A DNA stretch of 21,395 nucleotides, from NCBI GenBank assembly GCA_017551845.1, contig JAFZKR010000141.1, positions 1 to 21,395 of the forward strand. The letters are read 5' to 3'. Source of the stretch: Bacteroidaceae bacterium. Its GTDB lineage: Bacteria > Bacteroidota > Bacteroidia > Bacteroidales > Bacteroidaceae. The notes beneath the pieces are model-generated. The model saw only the letters and a list, made by a program, of their open reading frames with translations. It was not told where the DNA came from and did not search any database. Both the position numbers and the translations under genes were made by a program. Positions 14,907-21,395 of the stretch are shown piece by piece; positions within the stretch are counted from its first letter, which is position 1; every line of letters starts with the position of its first letter.

Positions 14907-14948
14907 ATGATGCCCGTTCATAGGATTGAGCGGGCATCATCTTTTTTT
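14907..14948. terminator. Strong bidirectional intrinsic terminator
   Basis: ATGATGCCCGTTCA (14907-14920) pairs with TGAGCGGGCATCAT (14927-14940), 14 bp with one wobble, around a 6-nt loop. CTTTTTTT follows on the plus strand and a five-base A run before the stem serves the minus strand. It separates the convergent DUF975 and C10 protease genes, 24 nt after one stop and 18 nt after the other. Confidence 0.9.
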
Positions 14949-14966
14949 AAGGGAAGCAACAATCCA

Positions 14967-17051
14967 CTAACGGACCATTATCTTTCTGCCTCTTGTAATA
15001 TATAATCCTTTTTGTTCCGGCAGAGCATTGATACTGTGTCCCTGAAGGTCATAATATTTTTCATTCTGAGTATTGGACTCTATCACTTTGACGCCTGTAA
15101 TGTCACTGAGATCAATGTCGAAACTGCATATAAAATCTTTAGTGGCTGAATACAACTTGAGCCTTACCAGTCCTTCGCATTTAAGGTTAATACCCCTGAA
15201 TGTAACATCTGTATTCTGTCCGGCACGAAGGAATCCGGCACCAGGCCAGTAATCGGACTTTTCGACCAAAGAGTCGTTCTCAATCTCATCAGGTTCAACA
15301 TCACCGTAATAGAGTGCACGTACATATATCAGATCAGCATATTCAAAATCACTCTTATTATATATCGTAAGTGTCAACCCATCGGCCTCGACTGTGTTCC
15401 TTTCATTAAATATTAGATCAACACTCTTTATCTCCATTTCAGGAGCGTCATCGGTATATAGGCATAACTCTCCGTCCTCAGGGCATACAGCATAAACACA
15501 GTGTTTCTTCGATGAAAGCATCTGCCAGTCACTGCCGGGGATATTACGGAACCTGACCATAGGATAAAGCACAAGAGTATCACCAGGCTGCATTAATGAA
15601 GGATCAAGTTCAACTGTCATCCAGTTGTTGCTATATACAATGCTGTCCGACGGATCACCTATGAAGTATGGATTCAATGTGCCGTCGGGTTCAATAATGC
15701 CCATCGCATAATCATGAATCACATCATCATAAAAGTAACTCATAAATGAGTAATAGAAATAGATAGTTTTACTGTCGATTATCTGCGTCGCCCTGCTTAA
15801 ACATGCCTGAAACAAAGGAAGCTGTTGCGTTACGTTGTCGGTCGTTCTAATACCTATGACGGCATCCTGCCCCAAGCAATAACCCACAGCCCTTGATGTA
15901 GGATTTATAACGGATAGTGAGAAATATCCGTCTCCATAACCTCCCCAGCCCCAGTTAAAATGGAACAAGCCGTTGCCATCATATCCGTCACAGATGAAAG
16001 AATGCCCGCTGTCATCATCAGAGTATCCTCCATAAGCAACCGGACGTCCCTCTGCCACCTCACCATAAATAAGAGCTTCCCAATCATCAATACCGTAAGT
16101 GAAACGGGACGCATTGTAAGCCGAAGGGGCATAACCGAAATATGAATACAAACTCATAGGAATCATAGAACTCAAAGCACCGGAACCCTGAGGCGAGAAA
16201 TTCATATTAACTGCCTGTGCACAGTATCTCATCAGCGTGGCAACTGCTTTCTGCTGTGCTCTGTTGCCCAATATCTTAGTTTGACCGTCAATTGAATCAT
16301 ATTCTTCATACCGGTCAAGCATATTATCCCAGTCAAAAGTGACGGATGGCAGACCATCTATTGTCCAGATTTTCTCATAGTCGTCCTTACTGGTTGTAAA
16401 CTGGTATGACGGAATATCTGCAGTAGCTTCTTTGGGCCACTCGTAATAATTCATTATTTGGGCCATCGTTGTGGCAACACAACCGGTATAACAATTAAGC
16501 CCTAAAAGATCCTTATCGGCACCGTTATATTTGGGAATCTGATTCCAGTATGGTTCAGATTGATTCCACCGGGTCTTGATAAGCGGTTCAACGGCATCTC
16601 TTTCATTTCGTGACGAAGTATTGATTACATCTCCATCAATTCCAGACAACTGATTGCCGTCTTTAAAATCCATATAGTTACCAAGTGTAGCTATTGCCTC
16701 ATCATAACTCTTTAGCCAGGCACGCATATTATCAGGAATTTTCTCCCAATCAATGCTTACCTTGTCACTGTAACCTAATACCGGAAGAGTACGTGAATCA
16801 GCCGAAGCTATGACAAATCCGCCGCGCTCCATATTGAAGGCATAGATTCCGTCAGCCTCTACCTTAGCCGCATTCAAAACGAGACCATCCCTACCCGGAG
16901 CAGCCAATTGTCCGCCACTGGCTGTCACAGTACTGTTTTCCAAGTACTTTAAAGCACGTTCCTTTGCCTCCTGTTCTGTTATCTTTTGTGCATTTATACC
17001 CAATGATACCAGTACCGACAGAATAACAGTCAAAACTCTCTTTATTCCCAT
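14967..17051 (-). CDS. Secreted C10 (streptopain-like) cysteine protease
   Basis: 694 residues. A signal peptide covers about 1-21 (basic start, VLVSLGINAQ). An inhibitory C10 propeptide follows to about 150, then the papain-like domain (about 155-405). The catalytic Cys is C191 in CYTGCVATTMAQIMNYYEWP and the His is H350 in GHSFICDGYD; FNWGWGGYGDGYF at 365-377 is also a family hallmark. These positions are close to those of pro-SpeB. The remaining about 290 residues hold beta-rich domains and end in YYDLQGHSINALPEQKGLYI, a common tail of secreted Bacteroidales proteins. Relatives include PrpA, interpain A and B. fragilis Bfp proteases, so a role in breaking host or dietary proteins is likely, by inference. 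It lies 21 nt after lepA and may be co-transcribed with it. Confidence 0.92.
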   Translation of the reverse strand: MGIKRVLTVILSVLVSLGINAQKITEQEAKERALKYLENSTVTASGGQLAAPGRDGLVLNAAKVEADGIYAFNMERGGFVIASADSRTLPVLGYSDKVSIDWEKIPDNMRAWLKSYDEAIATLGNYMDFKDGNQLSGIDGDVINTSSRNERDAVEPLIKTRWNQSEPYWNQIPKYNGADKDLLGLNCYTGCVATTMAQIMNYYEWPKEATADIPSYQFTTSKDDYEKIWTIDGLPSVTFDWDNMLDRYEEYDSIDGQTKILGNRAQQKAVATLMRYCAQAVNMNFSPQGSGALSSMIPMSLYSYFGYAPSAYNASRFTYGIDDWEALIYGEVAEGRPVAYGGYSDDDSGHSFICDGYDGNGLFHFNWGWGGYGDGYFSLSVINPTSRAVGYCLGQDAVIGIRTTDNVTQQLPLFQACLSRATQIIDSKTIYFYYSFMSYFYDDVIHDYAMGIIEPDGTLNPYFIGDPSDSIVYSNNWMTVELDPSLMQPGDTLVLYPMVRFRNIPGSDWQMLSSKKHCVYAVCPEDGELCLYTDDAPEMEIKSVDLIFNERNTVEADGLTLTIYNKSDFEYADLIYVRALYYGDVEPDEIENDSLVEKSDYWPGAGFLRAGQNTDVTFRGINLKCEGLVRLKLYSATKDFICSFDIDLSDITGVKVIESNTQNEKYYDLQGHSINALPEQKGLYITRGRKIMVR

Positions 17052-17072
17052 ATTTCAACAAAAATTGTAAAT

Positions 17073-18854
17073 TCAATCCAATTTCAATACAGCGAGAAAA
17101 GCCTTCTGCGGAACCTCCACATTGCCTATCTGCTTCATGCGTTTCTTGCCCTTCTTCTGCTTTTCCAGCAGTTTACGCTTGCGTGATACGTCACCGCCGT
17201 AGCACTTGGCGGTCACATCCTTGCGTACCTGCTTGATGGTCTCACGGGCAATTATCTTGGAGCCTATGGCAGCCTGTATGGCTATATCGAACTGCTGACG
17301 CGGTATGAGTTCCTTGAGTTTCTCGCACATGCGGCGACCCAGGTCATAGGCGTTATCCACGTGAGTAAGAGTTGAAAGTGCATCAACAGGCTCTCCGTTA
17401 AGCAGAATATCCAGTTTTATGAGCTTCGACGGACGGTATCCAGCCGGATGATAGTCAAATGAAGCGTAACCCTTTGATATGCTCTTGAGTTTATCGTAGA
17501 AATCAATCACAATCTCACCCAGAGGCAGCTTGAAATATATCTCCACACGGTTACCCGCTATGAACTGCTGCTTTACCAACTCACCGCGCTTGTCAAGGCA
17601 CAGGGTCATTATGGGACCGATATAATCAGTGGTAGTGATTATCGATGCATCAATATAAGGCTCCTCAATGTGGTCAATCAGAGTCAGGTCCGGCATTCCG
17701 CTGGGGTTATGCACCTCGGTAGCGTTACCCTGCTTGTCATATACCATATATGATACATTGGGCACCGTAGTAATGACGCTCATATCAAACTCACGGTCCA
17801 GACGCTCCTGCACAATCTCCATGTGAAGCAATCCAAGAAATCCGCAACGGAATCCGAATCCTAATGCCGCTGATGATTCAGGAAAGAAACTGAGTGAGGC
17901 ATCATTCAGTTGAAGCTTTTCAAGTGATGCGCGCAGGTCCTCAAACTCATCGGCCTCAATGGGATAGACGCCGGCAAAGACCATAGGCTTGGACTCCTCG
18001 AATCCGGCAATGGCTTTGTCACACGGACGGGCCACGTGGGTAATGGTATCGCCCACCTTGACCTCAGTCGATGTCTTGATGCCCGATATTATGTAGCCCA
18101 CATCGCCTGTGGTCATCACGTCACGCGGCACCATATCCATACGGAGTACGCCCACCTCATCGGCATCATACTCCTTACCGGTATTGAAGAACTTTACCTT
18201 ATCACCCTTGCGGATACAGCCGTTCTCAATCTTGAAATATGCAATGATTCCGCGGAACGAGTTGAACACGGAGTCAAAGATAAGTGCCTGTAACGGCGCC
18301 TCGGGATCGCCTACGGGACTCGGAATACGCTCAACAATTGCCTGCAGTATCTCCTCCACGCCCATTCCTGTACGGGCTGATGCACGTATTATCTCGTCAC
18401 GCCTGCAGCCTAACAGCTCGATGATTTCATCCTCAACCTCATCGGGCATGGCGCTCTGCATATCGCACTTGTTTATGACCGGTATTATCTCCAGGTCATG
18501 CTCAATGGCCATATAGAGATTGCTGATAGTCTGCGCCTGTACGCCCTGGGTGGCATCGACCACAAGAATGGCACCCTCACATGCAGCGATTGAACGTGAC
18601 ACCTCATAAGAGAAATCCACATGTCCCGGAGTATCAATAAGGTTCAGAATGTATTTTTCACCCTTGTACTCATACTCCATCTGTATTGCATGGCTCTTGA
18701 TTGTAATACCACGTTCCTTCTCCAGATCCATATCATCCAGCATCTGACCCTCAGTGATATTGATGGTGTGGGTAAATTCCAGCAGACGGTCAGCAAGTGT
18801 AGATTTGCCGTGGTCTATATGAGCAATTATGCAGAAATTCCGTATATTTTTCAT
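17073..18854 (-). CDS. lepA: Elongation factor 4 (LepA), ribosomal back-translocase
   Basis: 593 residues from ATG at 18854 ([19 protein letters not shown]). The frame is open seven codons further upstream, but that start would lie at the predicted transcription start. LepA is a translation GTPase that acts on the ribosome during stress or assembly. G-motifs are at 11-19 (AHIDHGKST), 74-78 (DTPGH) and 128-131 (NKCD). The C-terminus shows the LepA-specific domain with [22 protein letters not shown] and [25 protein letters not shown]. It has its own promoter and is followed by the C10 protease. Confidence 0.97.
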   Translation of the reverse strand: MKNIRNFCIIAHIDHGKSTLADRLLEFTHTINITEGQMLDDMDLEKERGITIKSHAIQMEYEYKGEKYILNLIDTPGHVDFSYEVSRSIAACEGAILVVDATQGVQAQTISNLYMAIEHDLEIIPVINKCDMQSAMPDEVEDEIIELLGCRRDEIIRASARTGMGVEEILQAIVERIPSPVGDPEAPLQALIFDSVFNSFRGIIAYFKIENGCIRKGDKVKFFNTGKEYDADEVGVLRMDMVPRDVMTTGDVGYIISGIKTSTEVKVGDTITHVARPCDKAIAGFEESKPMVFAGVYPIEADEFEDLRASLEKLQLNDASLSFFPESSAALGFGFRCGFLGLLHMEIVQERLDREFDMSVITTVPNVSYMVYDKQGNATEVHNPSGMPDLTLIDHIEEPYIDASIITTTDYIGPIMTLCLDKRGELVKQQFIAGNRVEIYFKLPLGEIVIDFYDKLKSISKGYASFDYHPAGYRPSKLIKLDILLNGEPVDALSTLTHVDNAYDLGRRMCEKLKELIPRQQFDIAIQAAIGSKIIARETIKQVRKDVTAKCYGGDVSRKRKLLEKQKKGKKRMKQIGNVEVPQKAFLAVLKLD

Positions 18855-18872
18855 TTCGAAATCAATAATGCA

Positions 18873-18903
18873 CAAAAATAATCAAAAAGCCGCTAAAACA
18901 AAA
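18873..18903 (-). promoter_or_regulatory. lepA promoter
   Basis: On the minus strand the -7 box TATTTTTG (18880 to 18873) is an exact match to TAnnTTTG and a TTTTG at 18903-18899 gives a -33 element with 18-nt spacing. Transcription would begin roughly 12 nt before the lepA ATG. Confidence 0.65.
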
Positions 18904-18931
18904 GAGCCGAAAGCAATCAGTAGCTTTCGGC
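18899..18931 (-). terminator. Intrinsic terminator of the DUF2582 gene
   Basis: On the minus strand GCCGAAAGC (18931 to 18923 read in reverse complement) and GCTTTCGGC (18914 to 18906) form a 9-bp stem with an 8-nt loop, followed by TCTTTTGTTTT. It lies 25 nt after the 3' end of the winged-helix gene. Its T tract is also the -33 region of the lepA promoter. Confidence 0.8.
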
Positions 18932-18955
18932 CCTTTTATGTGGGAGTAGGAAATA

Positions 18956-19159
18956 TTACTTCAGTGCGTAATAATTCTCTTCCTCACCCTCTGTTACATT
19001 GATTTTGTCCTCACGGAGCAACCATCCCAGTCCGAGATAGAACTCTTTGTCTTTCAGCTTAGTAGCCTTTTTGATTTCTTTCTGTGAAAGGGAATTCTTA
19101 CCCTCAAGTGCGCGCCAGATCAGACCAGCGAATTCGCCTACCATTTCGTTCATTTTCAT
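18956..19159 (-). CDS. DUF2582 winged helix-turn-helix protein
   Basis: 67 residues, start ATG at 19159 (MKMNEMVGEFAGLIW); a second in-frame ATG two codons on is possible. The whole protein is one small winged-helix fold: helix about 3-20, helix about 25-34 (LSQKEIKKATKL), helix about 36-48 and a short C-terminal wing. It matches the DUF2582 group of Bacteroidetes. The targets are unknown; a DNA-binding role is inferred. It is a single gene with its own -7 box and terminator. Confidence 0.85.
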   Translation of the reverse strand: MKMNEMVGEFAGLIWRALEGKNSLSQKEIKKATKLKDKEFYLGLGWLLREDKINVTEGEEENYYALK

Positions 19160-19179
19160 AGTGTTTTAAAAAATCGCCG

Positions 19180-19187
19180 CAAAGGTA
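19180..19187 (-). promoter_or_regulatory. -7 box of the DUF2582 gene
   Basis: On the minus strand TACCTTTG (19187 to 19180), exact match to TAnnTTTG, followed by CGGCG, 20 nt before the ATG. No TTG is found at -33. Confidence 0.5.
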
Positions 19188-19235
19188 CTGCTTTTTCGCG
19201 CTCGTTGTCCTTGAATGCACTCTTTTTTTGCAAAA

Positions 19236-19967
19236 TTATTCTTCCAAAGGACGCATATTAGTATAAACGTTCTGGACATCATCATCCTCATCAAGACGTT
19301 CCACAATCTTGTCGATAGTCTCACGCTGCTCAGGTGTAACATCCTTCAGGTCATTCGGTATGCGGGTGAACTCTGCAGCCTTTACCTCGAAACCGTTCTC
19401 CTCAAGCCATTTCTGGATTGCGGCGTATGACTTGGGATCACCATACAGGGTTACCTCGTTCTCCTCTTCATCAACATCGTACTCGTCTTCAACACCCAGG
19501 TCTATCAGCTCAAGAATCAGGTCATCCATATCTACACCGTCCTTCAAAGCGATTGTAAACTGGCATTTGTGGCTGAACATGAAGTCAAGGCTGCCGCTTG
19601 TACCCAGTGTACCACCGAACTTGGTGAACACGGAACGCACGTTGGCGACAGTGCGTGTTGTGTTATCAGTCAGAGTTTCAACGAATATGGCTATTCCGTG
19701 AGGACCGTAACCCTCATAGTTCATCTCCTTGTAATCTTTCTGATCCTTACCCATTGCGTTCTTTATGGCGCGCTCAATGTTGTCCTTAGGCATGTTCTCA
19801 TGCTTAGCGGTCGCAATGATGGCACGCAGTGTTGAGTTGTTGTCAGGATCAGGACCGCCTGCCTTCACAGCGATTGCAATCTGTTTGCCTATGCGGGTAA
19901 ATGTCTTGGCCATGTTGCCCCAGCGTTTGAGCTTACGGGCCTTTCTGAATTCAAATGCTCTTCCCAT
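19236..19967 (-). CDS. yebC: YebC/PmpR family protein
   Basis: 243 residues. The N-terminus MGRAFEFRKARKLKRWGNMAKTF is the Bacteroidetes form of the family start, followed by GGPDPDNNSTLRAIIATAKHENMPKDNIERAI and YEGYGPHGIAIFVETLTDNTTRT, the conserved core. Family members act as transcription factors or, as recent work on YebC-type proteins indicates, as translation factors that help ribosomes through polyproline. Which applies here is not visible. It is 23 nt downstream of pheT and probably in its transcript. Confidence 0.95.
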   Translation of the reverse strand: MGRAFEFRKARKLKRWGNMAKTFTRIGKQIAIAVKAGGPDPDNNSTLRAIIATAKHENMPKDNIERAIKNAMGKDQKDYKEMNYEGYGPHGIAIFVETLTDNTTRTVANVRSVFTKFGGTLGTSGSLDFMFSHKCQFTIALKDGVDMDDLILELIDLGVEDEYDVDEEENEVTLYGDPKSYAAIQKWLEENGFEVKAAEFTRIPNDLKDVTPEQRETIDKIVERLDEDDDVQNVYTNMRPLEE

Positions 19968-19990
19968 ATTATCGTTCTTTATTATTTTGT

Positions 19991-21395
19991 TTATCTAAGT
20001 TTTGCATCAAGTTTGCTCTGCATAGCGTTGATCATGTTATTCATGACCTTGTCTATGCGGACATCATTAAGAGTCTGTGACTCATCCTGAAGCAGGAAAC
20101 TCACAGCGTAGCTCTTCTTGCCCGGCTCAAGGTTCTTGCCCTCATAAACATCAAACAGGGTAACCTCCTTGAGCAACTTGCTCTCGGTCTGATAAGCCAG
20201 CTTCTCTATATCACCGAACTTGACGCTCTTGTCAACAAGCAGAGCCAAGTCTCGGCGAACTGCCGGATACTTGGGCAGTTCAGCGAAGCTCGCCTTGAAC
20301 TTGCGTGTTGCCTTGAGCAACTCATCCCAGTTGATATCGGCATAATATACAGACTGCTCAACATCGGTAACCTTAAGCAGAGCGCGGCTTACAAGCCCCA
20401 ACTCAGCGACACTCTTGCCTGAACGCAATTTATAACGCAAGCCGCTGCTGAATATAGCATTCTCAAACTCTTCAATCTGCAGAGCGTTCTGCGCCAGACC
20501 GACACGCTTGAATACATTCTCCACGTATGCCTTAAGCTCATATACAGAGCTCTTCTCATCGGCATGAGCCCATGAGCCCGATACACGCTGACCGGTAATC
20601 CAAAGGCCCAGATGATAATCCTCAGAGTATGCACGAAGCGGATTCTGAGGTTCACCGTCCTTACCCGGCTCCTTGAGTGCCTCACGCTTTACGCCGTCAA
20701 AATAGTAGCACTTGCCGAACTCAAAGAAACGCAGGTCTGCGCTCTGACGGCGGATATTGTGTGACAGACTCTCCAGTCCGCCGAATATCAGATTCTCACG
20801 CAGAACGTTCAGATCAGCGCTGAGCGGATTGATTACCCGCACCAGTTTCTCAGGTGGGCAGCACTCCAGACCGTCATAATAGGCGGCACGGGTAAGTGAG
20901 TTATTCAGGATCTCATTGAAGCCGCAACCCACCAGCTGCTCCGACACCAGATCCTGAAGCTTATGTGAACGGTCCACCTCACCCTGAACAGTCAGGCTTG
21001 ACTTGACTGACTTGTCAAAGTCTATGTTGTTGTAGCCGTAAATGCGAAGAATCTCCTCAACCACATCGCAAGGATGCTGGACATCAACGCGGAAGGGAGG
21101 AACCGAGAGCTTCATGCCTGCCTCAGAGAATGACTCAACCGTAATGCCTAAGTTCTCGACAATGCTCTTCATAACCTTGCGGTCAAGCTGCTTGCCTATC
21201 AGACGGTCGGCATAGTCAAACTCAAAGTCAATCTTGAAGTTCTCTATCTTGTTAGGATAAACATCCTTTATATCCATTGAAATGGTACCGCCGGCCAGCT
21301 CCTTTACAAGCATAGCGGCCTGCTTAAGAGCATACAATGTGCCATTGGGATCAATGCCGCGCTCAAAGCGGAATGAAGCATCAGTGCTCATCTGA
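19991..21395 (-). CDS. pheT: Phenylalanine-tRNA ligase beta subunit, 3' part
   Basis: The last 467 or so residues of PheT; the frame is open at the window edge and the first visible Met (21391) is internal, as shown by the typical SFRFERGIDP end of the B3/4 domain. PheT with PheS charges tRNA-Phe. Next comes a B5 domain (about residues 45-125 of the fragment, with CDVVEEILRIYGY), then a catalytic-like core, and at the C-terminus the FDX-ACB anticodon-binding domain (about 370-466, with PAVRRDLALLVDK). All visible parts look intact. The first about 350 residues lie outside the window. Confidence 0.97.
   Translation of the reverse strand, partial: QMSTDASFRFERGIDPNGTLYALKQAAMLVKELAGGTISMDIKDVYPNKIENFKIDFEFDYADRLIGKQLDRKVMKSIVENLGITVESFSEAGMKLSVPPFRVDVQHPCDVVEEILRIYGYNNIDFDKSVKSSLTVQGEVDRSHKLQDLVSEQLVGCGFNEILNNSLTRAAYYDGLECCPPEKLVRVINPLSADLNVLRENLIFGGLESLSHNIRRQSADLRFFEFGKCYYFDGVKREALKEPGKDGEPQNPLRAYSEDYHLGLWITGQRVSGSWAHADEKSSVYELKAYVENVFKRVGLAQNALQIEEFENAIFSSGLRYKLRSGKSVAELGLVSRALLKVTDVEQSVYYADINWDELLKATRKFKASFAELPKYPAVRRDLALLVDKSVKFGDIEKLAYQTESKLLKEVTLFDVYEGKNLEPGKKSYAVSFLLQDESQTLNDVRIDKVMNNMINAMQSKLDAKLR

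Noticed and set aside
1..21395. tRNA, rRNA, CRISPR, insertion sequence or phage genes
   Set aside because: None could be recognised on either strand.

Overview
The window looks like a chromosome segment of a member of the order Bacteroidales (Bacteroides/Prevotella-like). Evidence: several upstream regions carry the Bacteroidetes -7 box TAnnTTTG (some with TTG about 20 nt upstream); genes are not preceded by Shine-Dalgarno sequences; the families are typical of the group (C10 streptopain-like protease, GH2 beta-galactosidase with extra C-terminal domains, YafQ-type toxin pair); and the order hisH-hisA-hisF-hisIE, then ftsE, lysC and lysA is one I recall from Bacteroidales. No RNA gene, CRISPR array, insertion sequence or phage gene was seen.

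Layout. 1-1242 is an AT-rich accessory stretch: the tail of a rightward gene with a possible terminator, a consensus rightward promoter with no evident gene behind it, a leftward toxin-antitoxin pair with a palindromic operator over its promoter, and three long palindromes in gene-free DNA. 1243-2061 holds a leftward small membrane protein and a divergent lipoprotein gene that appears to have lost its 3' end. 1985-7837 is one tight rightward run: hisH, hisA, hisF, hisIE (one-base frameshift), ftsE, lysC, lysA. It covers the middle of histidine synthesis, the FtsE ATPase, and the first and last enzymes of lysine synthesis. 7865-9100 is a leftward LolC/LolE-type permease, divergent from a rightward block at 9152-14883: secreted GH2 glycosidase, YggS-type PLP protein, long-chain acyl-CoA ligase and a DUF975 membrane protein, ended by a strong bidirectional terminator. 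14967-21395 is all leftward: C10 protease, lepA, a DUF2582 winged-helix protein, yebC and the 3' part of pheT.

Function. Most of the window is housekeeping: amino acid synthesis, translation (pheT, lepA, yebC), envelope transport (LolC/E, FtsE) and lipid activation. The surface or secreted functions are the GH2 enzyme and the C10 protease. I did not find a convincing new multi-gene system. The points most worth a second look are the hisIE frameshift at a catalytic motif, the palindrome cluster at 995-1162, the truncated lipoprotein whose frame runs through a terminator, and three genes whose -7 boxes lie so close to the ATG that the mRNA would be leaderless.
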